Shown here: positions 4,714 to 5,968 of the stretch, piece by piece
Position numbering within the stretch: the first letter of the stretch is position 1
Layout of the letters: every line of letters starts with the position of its first letter
Position numbers and translations under genes: made by a program
Notes under the pieces: generated by a model
The model's input: the letters and a program-made list of their open reading frames with translations, nothing else
The model's database searches: none
What the model was told of the DNA's origin: nothing
Assembly (NCBI GenBank): GCA_002353835.1
Contig: DEKL01000017.1
Coordinates: 7,743-13,710, forward strand
DNA: 5,968 bases
From: Alphaproteobacteria bacterium UBA2723
GTDB taxonomy: Bacteria > Pseudomonadota > Alphaproteobacteria > RF32 > CAG-239
Reading direction: 5' to 3'

Positions 4714-5634
4714 TTATTTAGAAAGCGGCTGCGAATAAAGATAGGACATTCCAACCCCAAAATCATCTTGCATATAAGAATTATAGCCTTCCGTTAGGTT
4801 ATTTTTCCAAGATTCGGCTGAAGCGACAACAACACGACGCACACTTTTCGGATCTTTTGCATCAAACCCATGTTCTGACACAACCTCTTTAAGGCCGGGA
4901 TATTGATCAAGTAATATATCCAAAGGCATTTCTTTTCCATTGACCATAATACTGTTAATACCCTGTTCTTTCATATAAACATATTGCTGAGCTGCCGCCA
5001 AATATTCAACGGCATAAGATTTTGTTTCTGTCAAACGTTGTGCTCTTACAGCATTTACCGGCGTTCTTGCTAATAAATTCATTTGGCAATCTTCATAATC
5101 ATGCTTATGATTAAGCTCGTGAAAATAGATAAAATTTTCAGCTGTTGCATCACGTATAGCAAGTCTGTTTGCCATTGTCAGTTGTTCTGTACTCTGTTCA
5201 CGCAATTCATTTCTCAATTGTTCCCTTGCTTCATCAGACAAACAATTCATTGTTATCCCTTCCCCATACTGATAAAAAGCAAGAGCCTCATCTGTCGCTG
5301 TATTATATTCATCAAGAGAGGCAAATGTCTGCACATTATATCTGCGCAAATCAGAACGTAAAGACGGCTCATCTACCCAAGCCATATTTTCCTTTAAGCT
5401 ATGTATATTTGCAAGGGCATCTCTTCGCTCTTGCGGAGATAAATTCGTATCAACAGAGTTTGCATAGTTAGAATATGTATTTTCAATGTAATTTCCAAAA
5501 TGTCCGACACGAAAAACACCATCTTCTTCCGGACTACTGACAGCAGGCGTATGAAATTGCTCAGACAATGATATTGTCTGTCCCGTTACGGATAAATTTG
5601 TTTCTTCTTTTCCGGTTGTCTTTCCGTCAGGCAT
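4714..5634 (-). CDS. Putative zinc metalloprotease (HExxH, gluzincin-like), family unknown
   Basis: This 306-residue protein is not one I can place in a named family. It contains HELNH at residues 172-176 inside a hydrophobic helix (ENFIYFHELNHKHDYED), matching the HExxH zinc-metalloprotease motif. It also has LTETKSYAVEYLAA (201-214), where E203, 27 residues after H176, is a good candidate for the third zinc ligand (E210 is an alternative). Catalytic residue would be E173. The first 60 residues are polar and Ser/Thr-rich, and residues 67-158 appear helical. No signal peptide or membrane helix is visible, so it is cytoplasmic or exported by another route. ATG 5634 is chosen because AGAGG lies eight bases before it and the extended -10 box at 5671 rules out the longer frame from 5721. 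It forms an operon with the in-frame ORF downstream. HELNH alone could be fortuitous, but the E-x-K-S-Y pattern supports it. Confidence 0.7.
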   Translation of the reverse strand: MPDGKTTGKEETNLSVTGQTISLSEQFHTPAVSSPEEDGVFRVGHFGNYIENTYSNYANSVDTNLSPQERRDALANIHSLKENMAWVDEPSLRSDLRRYNVQTFASLDEYNTATDEALAFYQYGEGITMNCLSDEAREQLRNELREQSTEQLTMANRLAIRDATAENFIYFHELNHKHDYEDCQMNLLARTPVNAVRAQRLTETKSYAVEYLAAAQQYVYMKEQGINSIMVNGKEMPLDILLDQYPGLKEVVSEHGFDAKDPKSVRRVVVASAESWKNNLTEGYNSYMQDDFGVGMSYLYSQPLSK

Positions 5635-5670
5635 TTTGAAATCCTCTAAATAACTATTTAATCTTATGAT

Positions 5671-5699
5671 ATTATACCACAATTTTCCCCTTAAAACAA
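5671..5699 (-). promoter_or_regulatory. Extended -10 promoter for the metalloprotease operon
   Basis: On the minus strand, TGGTATAAT (5679-5671) is a perfect -10 box with the TGn extension. TTGTTT (5699-5694) lies 17 bases upstream as a weak -35, as tolerated in extended -10 promoters. The transcript would start near 5664 and reach ATG 5634 after about 30 bases. This excludes translation from the in-frame ATG at 5721, which lies upstream of the promoter. Confidence 0.7.
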
Positions 5700-5729
5700 C
5701 AAAAACCGGAACCAACTGCATTTAAACTG

Positions 5730-5755
5730 AAAAGCAGTTCCGAAGAACTGCTTTT
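5730..5755 (-). terminator. Hairpin with UUCG tetraloop, probable terminator of the tuf transcript
   Basis: AAAAGCAGTTC and GAACTGCTTTT form an 11-bp perfect stem (5730-5740 with 5745-5755). Read on the minus strand, the loop is TTCG closed by C-G, the very stable cUUCGg tetraloop, and TTTT (5733-5730) ends the stem. On the plus strand the loop is CGAA and five T follow. Since no plus-strand gene precedes it, it most likely terminates transcripts arriving from tuf and insulates the metalloprotease promoter. Confidence 0.75.
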
Positions 5756-5812
5756 TGCAATGGGCATTAAAAACGAAAAAAATTGCAACAAATACAAAAC
5801 TTTCTTTAAGCC

Positions 5813-5940
5813 TAAAAATACGATAAAGGGCAGTGCTATCGTCCAATGTCCCGCCTCAAAGCGGAGTTTACTAAAGCGTAAATGAGCATTTGAGGTCAGG
5901 CTTCCATTGGGCGATTTGACTGCCCTTTTGCGTGTTTTTA
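5813..5940. repeat. 128-nt rod-like imperfect inverted repeat (structured RNA or palindromic element)
   Basis: Nearly the whole segment folds on itself. TAAAAATACG (5813-5822) pairs with CGTGTTTTTA (5931-5940), ten pairs including one G-T. AAAGGGCAGT (5825-5834) pairs with ACTGCCCTTT (5919-5928), ten pairs. ATCGTCCAATG (5838-5848) pairs with CATTGGGCGAT (5905-5915), eleven pairs including one G-T. CCTCAAA (5854-5860) pairs with TTTGAGG (5889-5895), and TTTAC (5867-5871) with GTAAA (5878-5882) at the tip. The arms are joined by 2x2 and 3x3 internal loops, then less symmetric ones. It starts four bases after the probable tuf stop, so on the minus strand it lies in the tuf 3' untranslated region and may terminate or stabilise that mRNA. 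No open frame of note lies inside. A MITE-like or REP-like repeat, or a stand-alone RNA, are alternatives. No target-site duplication is clear. Confidence 0.75.
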
Positions 5941-5944
5941 AAGA

Positions 5945-5968
5945 TTATTCAATAATCTTGGTAACGAC
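5945..5968 (-). CDS. tuf: C-terminal tail of a probable elongation factor Tu gene
   Basis: Only seven codons and the TAA stop lie inside the window, reading VVTKIIE. EF-Tu proteins typically finish GAGVV(A/T)KII(E/x), so this matches their C-terminus. The gene would enter from the right on the minus strand. EF-Tu delivers aminoacyl-tRNA to the ribosome. Neither rpsJ nor tRNA-Trp/secE, the usual downstream neighbours of tuf copies, appears here. Seven residues are thin evidence, so the call could be wrong. Confidence 0.55.
   Translation of the reverse strand, partial: VVTKIIE

Noticed and set aside
5083..5471. Plus-strand open frames opposite the metalloprotease gene
   Set aside because: Shadows of the minus-strand coding sequence with no start signals; rich in Cys/Ile/Ser as expected for antisense of AT-rich coding DNA.
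5635..5721. Longer metalloprotease start at ATG 5721
   Set aside because: A perfect extended -10 promoter (5679-5671) lies inside this stretch, and ATG 5634 has a suitable AGAGG.
5755..5788. TTGCAAT/ATTGCAA inverted pair
   Set aside because: Seven bases with a 20-base spacer in AT-rich DNA; could be an operator but nothing else supports it, and TTGCAA occurs elsewhere as a promoter-like hexamer.
5813..5940. Retron msr-msd RNA or integron attC site
   Set aside because: The long hairpin suggested both, but no reverse transcriptase or integrase is in view, there is no RYYYAAC/GTTRRRY pair at the ends, and the helices are continuous with tuf's 3' region.
5941..5959. AAGATTA/TAATCTT hairpin near the right edge
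   Set aside because: It overlaps the last codons and stop of the probable tuf gene and is explained by coding sequence; the stem is AT-only except for one pair at its base.

Overview
The window looks like chromosomal DNA of a low-to-moderate GC alphaproteobacterium. The evidence is a ZapA gene preceded by a small coiled-coil gene and followed by a 6S RNA and a YmdB-type phosphoesterase, an elongation factor P gene beside a thiamine-phosphate-synthase-like gene, and a prepilin of a type I remember as common in gut-dwelling Rhodospirillales-like bacteria. Stop codons are TAA or TGA, and most genes have clear Shine-Dalgarno sequences. I see no CRISPR array, tRNA, rRNA, transposase or phage gene.

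Left block (1-1996, all minus strand): a thiamine-phosphate-synthase-like protein, a type IV prepilin (PilS-like) with its own candidate promoter and terminator, and efp, which runs off the left edge. Middle block (2082-3668, plus strand, divergent from the left block): a ZauP/ZapB-like coiled-coil gene overlapping zapA (cell division, Z-ring assembly), then a 6S RNA (RNA polymerase regulator) with a TATAAT box one base after the zapA stop, then a ymdB-family metallophosphoesterase. The 6S RNA 3' arm runs through the first codons of the longest ymdB reading frame, so the real ymdB start is the GTG at 2871.

Right block (3672-5968, all minus strand): the last codons of a probable EF-Tu gene at the edge; a 128-nt rod-like inverted repeat; a hairpin with a UUCG loop; an extended -10 promoter; a putative HExxH zinc metalloprotease; an in-frame downstream ORF separated from it by one stop codon and 17 open codons; a terminator; and a four-helix membrane protein whose Shine-Dalgarno follows that terminator almost directly.

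The efp/thiE-like/zauP/zapA/6S/ymdB order resembles a longer cluster that I recall from other alphaproteobacteria, which also carries tkt-gap-pgk-fba, suhB and 5-formyltetrahydrofolate cyclo-ligase. Those genes are absent here, suggesting a collapsed version. The least-explained parts are the metalloprotease with its interrupted C-terminal extension and the long palindromic element after tuf.
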